Of a DNA stretch of 7,578 bases, positions 7,355-7,578 are shown piece by piece (position 1 is the first letter of the stretch; each line of letters opens with the position of its first letter). Source of the DNA: an uncultured Porphyromonas sp. (GTDB lineage: Bacteria > Bacteroidota > Bacteroidia > Bacteroidales > Porphyromonadaceae). A program made the position numbers and the translations under genes. Where the stretch lies: contig CAMCJO010000096.1 of NCBI GenBank assembly GCA_945875135.1, positions 1 to 7,578 on the forward strand, given 5' to 3'. The notes under the pieces are model-generated. The model was not told where the DNA came from. It did no database searches and saw only the letters and a program-made list of their open reading frames with translations.

Positions 7355-7362
7355 CAAAAGTA
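7355..7362 (-). promoter_or_regulatory. Probable promoter -7 box of groES-groEL
   Basis: On the minus strand TACTTTTG (7362-7355) matches the Bacteroidota -7 consensus TAnnTTTG exactly. Transcription would start near 7348 and give a leader of about 105 bases. No TTTG is present at the expected -33 position (about 7383-7386). No CIRCE inverted repeat (TTAGCACTC/GAGTGCTAA) is visible in 7243-7578. Confidence 0.65.
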
Positions 7363-7578
7363 TCGTGACAGAATAGCACATCGCCTCATGACCACAGTGA
7401 AGGGGTGATAACCTATAAGCCTGGTCATCTGCGCTTTGAGACATTTTCTTGTCAGGAGAGGTAGTCGTCCACGGAGCTATTGGCGCATATCTCAGGAGGA
7501 AATCAAAAATTCCCACGGAGGGCCAATAGTGTCCTAAACGTTTTTGGCGGGCGAAGGGTGTAAGATAGCTGTCAAGCG
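7363..7578. other. Region upstream of groES, no supported gene
   Basis: Together with the leader this makes about 336 bases without a convincing gene. A minus-strand frame stays open from the right edge to 7313, but it runs through the groES promoter and matches no known protein pattern. Another minus-strand frame enters at 7578 and stops at a TAG at 7536-7534, so a gene tail from the right cannot be excluded. The stretch holds short direct and inverted repeats at 7469-7529. Confidence 0.55.
7469..7529. repeat. Short composite repeat (direct CCACGGAG, inverted CTATTGGC)
   Basis: CCACGGAG occurs at 7469-7476 and again at 7513-7520. Each copy is followed by one arm of an inverted repeat: CTATTGGC at 7477-7484 and GCCAATAG at 7522-7529 (8 bp, perfect). 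The spacer between the arms contains a GGAA/TTCC pair around an A-rich core. This could be a regulatory site for the chaperonin operon or a decayed copy of a dispersed genomic repeat. Confidence 0.5.

Noticed and set aside
7351..7379. TTGACA followed 17 bases later by TAGCAC on the plus strand, resembling a sigma-70 promoter
   Set aside because: Bacteroidota primary sigma uses TTTG/TAnnTTTG, and no plus-strand gene follows.
7313..7578. Minus-strand open frame reaching the right edge, GTG start possible at 7516
   Set aside because: It crosses the groES promoter and the short repeats, has no recognisable domain or export signal, and its composition does not resemble the neighbouring genes.

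Overview
The window looks like a piece of a Bacteroidota chromosome, most likely Porphyromonas or a close relative. Three things point there: perfect Bacteroidota promoter -7 boxes (TAnnTTTG) upstream of genes, few Shine-Dalgarno sequences, and protein families typical of that phylum. These families include a DUF5106-like lipoprotein, a glycine-zipper OmpA lipoprotein, and an ECF sigma / membrane anti-sigma / small periplasmic protein cluster. The genus is an inference from memory. Base composition is near 50% GC and no phage, IS, CRISPR or restriction genes are visible.

Layout. Positions 1-2049 are read on the minus strand: the 5' end of an exported lipoprotein (cut by the window edge), a strong terminator, an OmpA-family peptidoglycan-binding lipoprotein, and a dihydroorotate-dehydrogenase-like flavoprotein. 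A compact divergent promoter region (about 2050-2162) separates these from a plus-strand tRNA-Phe(GAA) with its own promoter and terminator. From 2410 to 5107 four plus-strand genes follow: a secreted endonuclease/exonuclease/phosphatase-family protein, an ECF sigma factor, a single-pass membrane protein that is probably its anti-sigma factor, and a small exported alpha-helical protein resembling the CpxP/Spy group. Positions 5108-5286 hold three hairpins, including a 24-bp perfect inverted repeat that should terminate transcription from both sides. Positions 5287-7242 carry the groES-groEL chaperonin operon on the minus strand, with a leader and upstream region out to 7578.

How the genes work together. 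The sigma/anti-sigma/periplasmic trio reads as an envelope-sensing module: the sigma factor would be held by the membrane protein until an extracytoplasmic signal, perhaps sensed with the small exported protein, releases it. A long hairpin sits exactly between sigma and anti-sigma and could set their ratio. OmpA lipoprotein anchors the outer membrane to peptidoglycan. GroES/GroEL fold cytosolic proteins. The flavoprotein is not a normal pyrimidine enzyme, because the catalytic cysteine motif of class 1 dihydroorotate dehydrogenases is missing.

Most of the window is ordinary core genome. The parts most worth a second look are the sigma-factor module with its internal hairpin, the cysteine-less DHOD-like protein, the T-stem mismatch in the tRNA, and the groES upstream region with a hairpin leader and short repeats.
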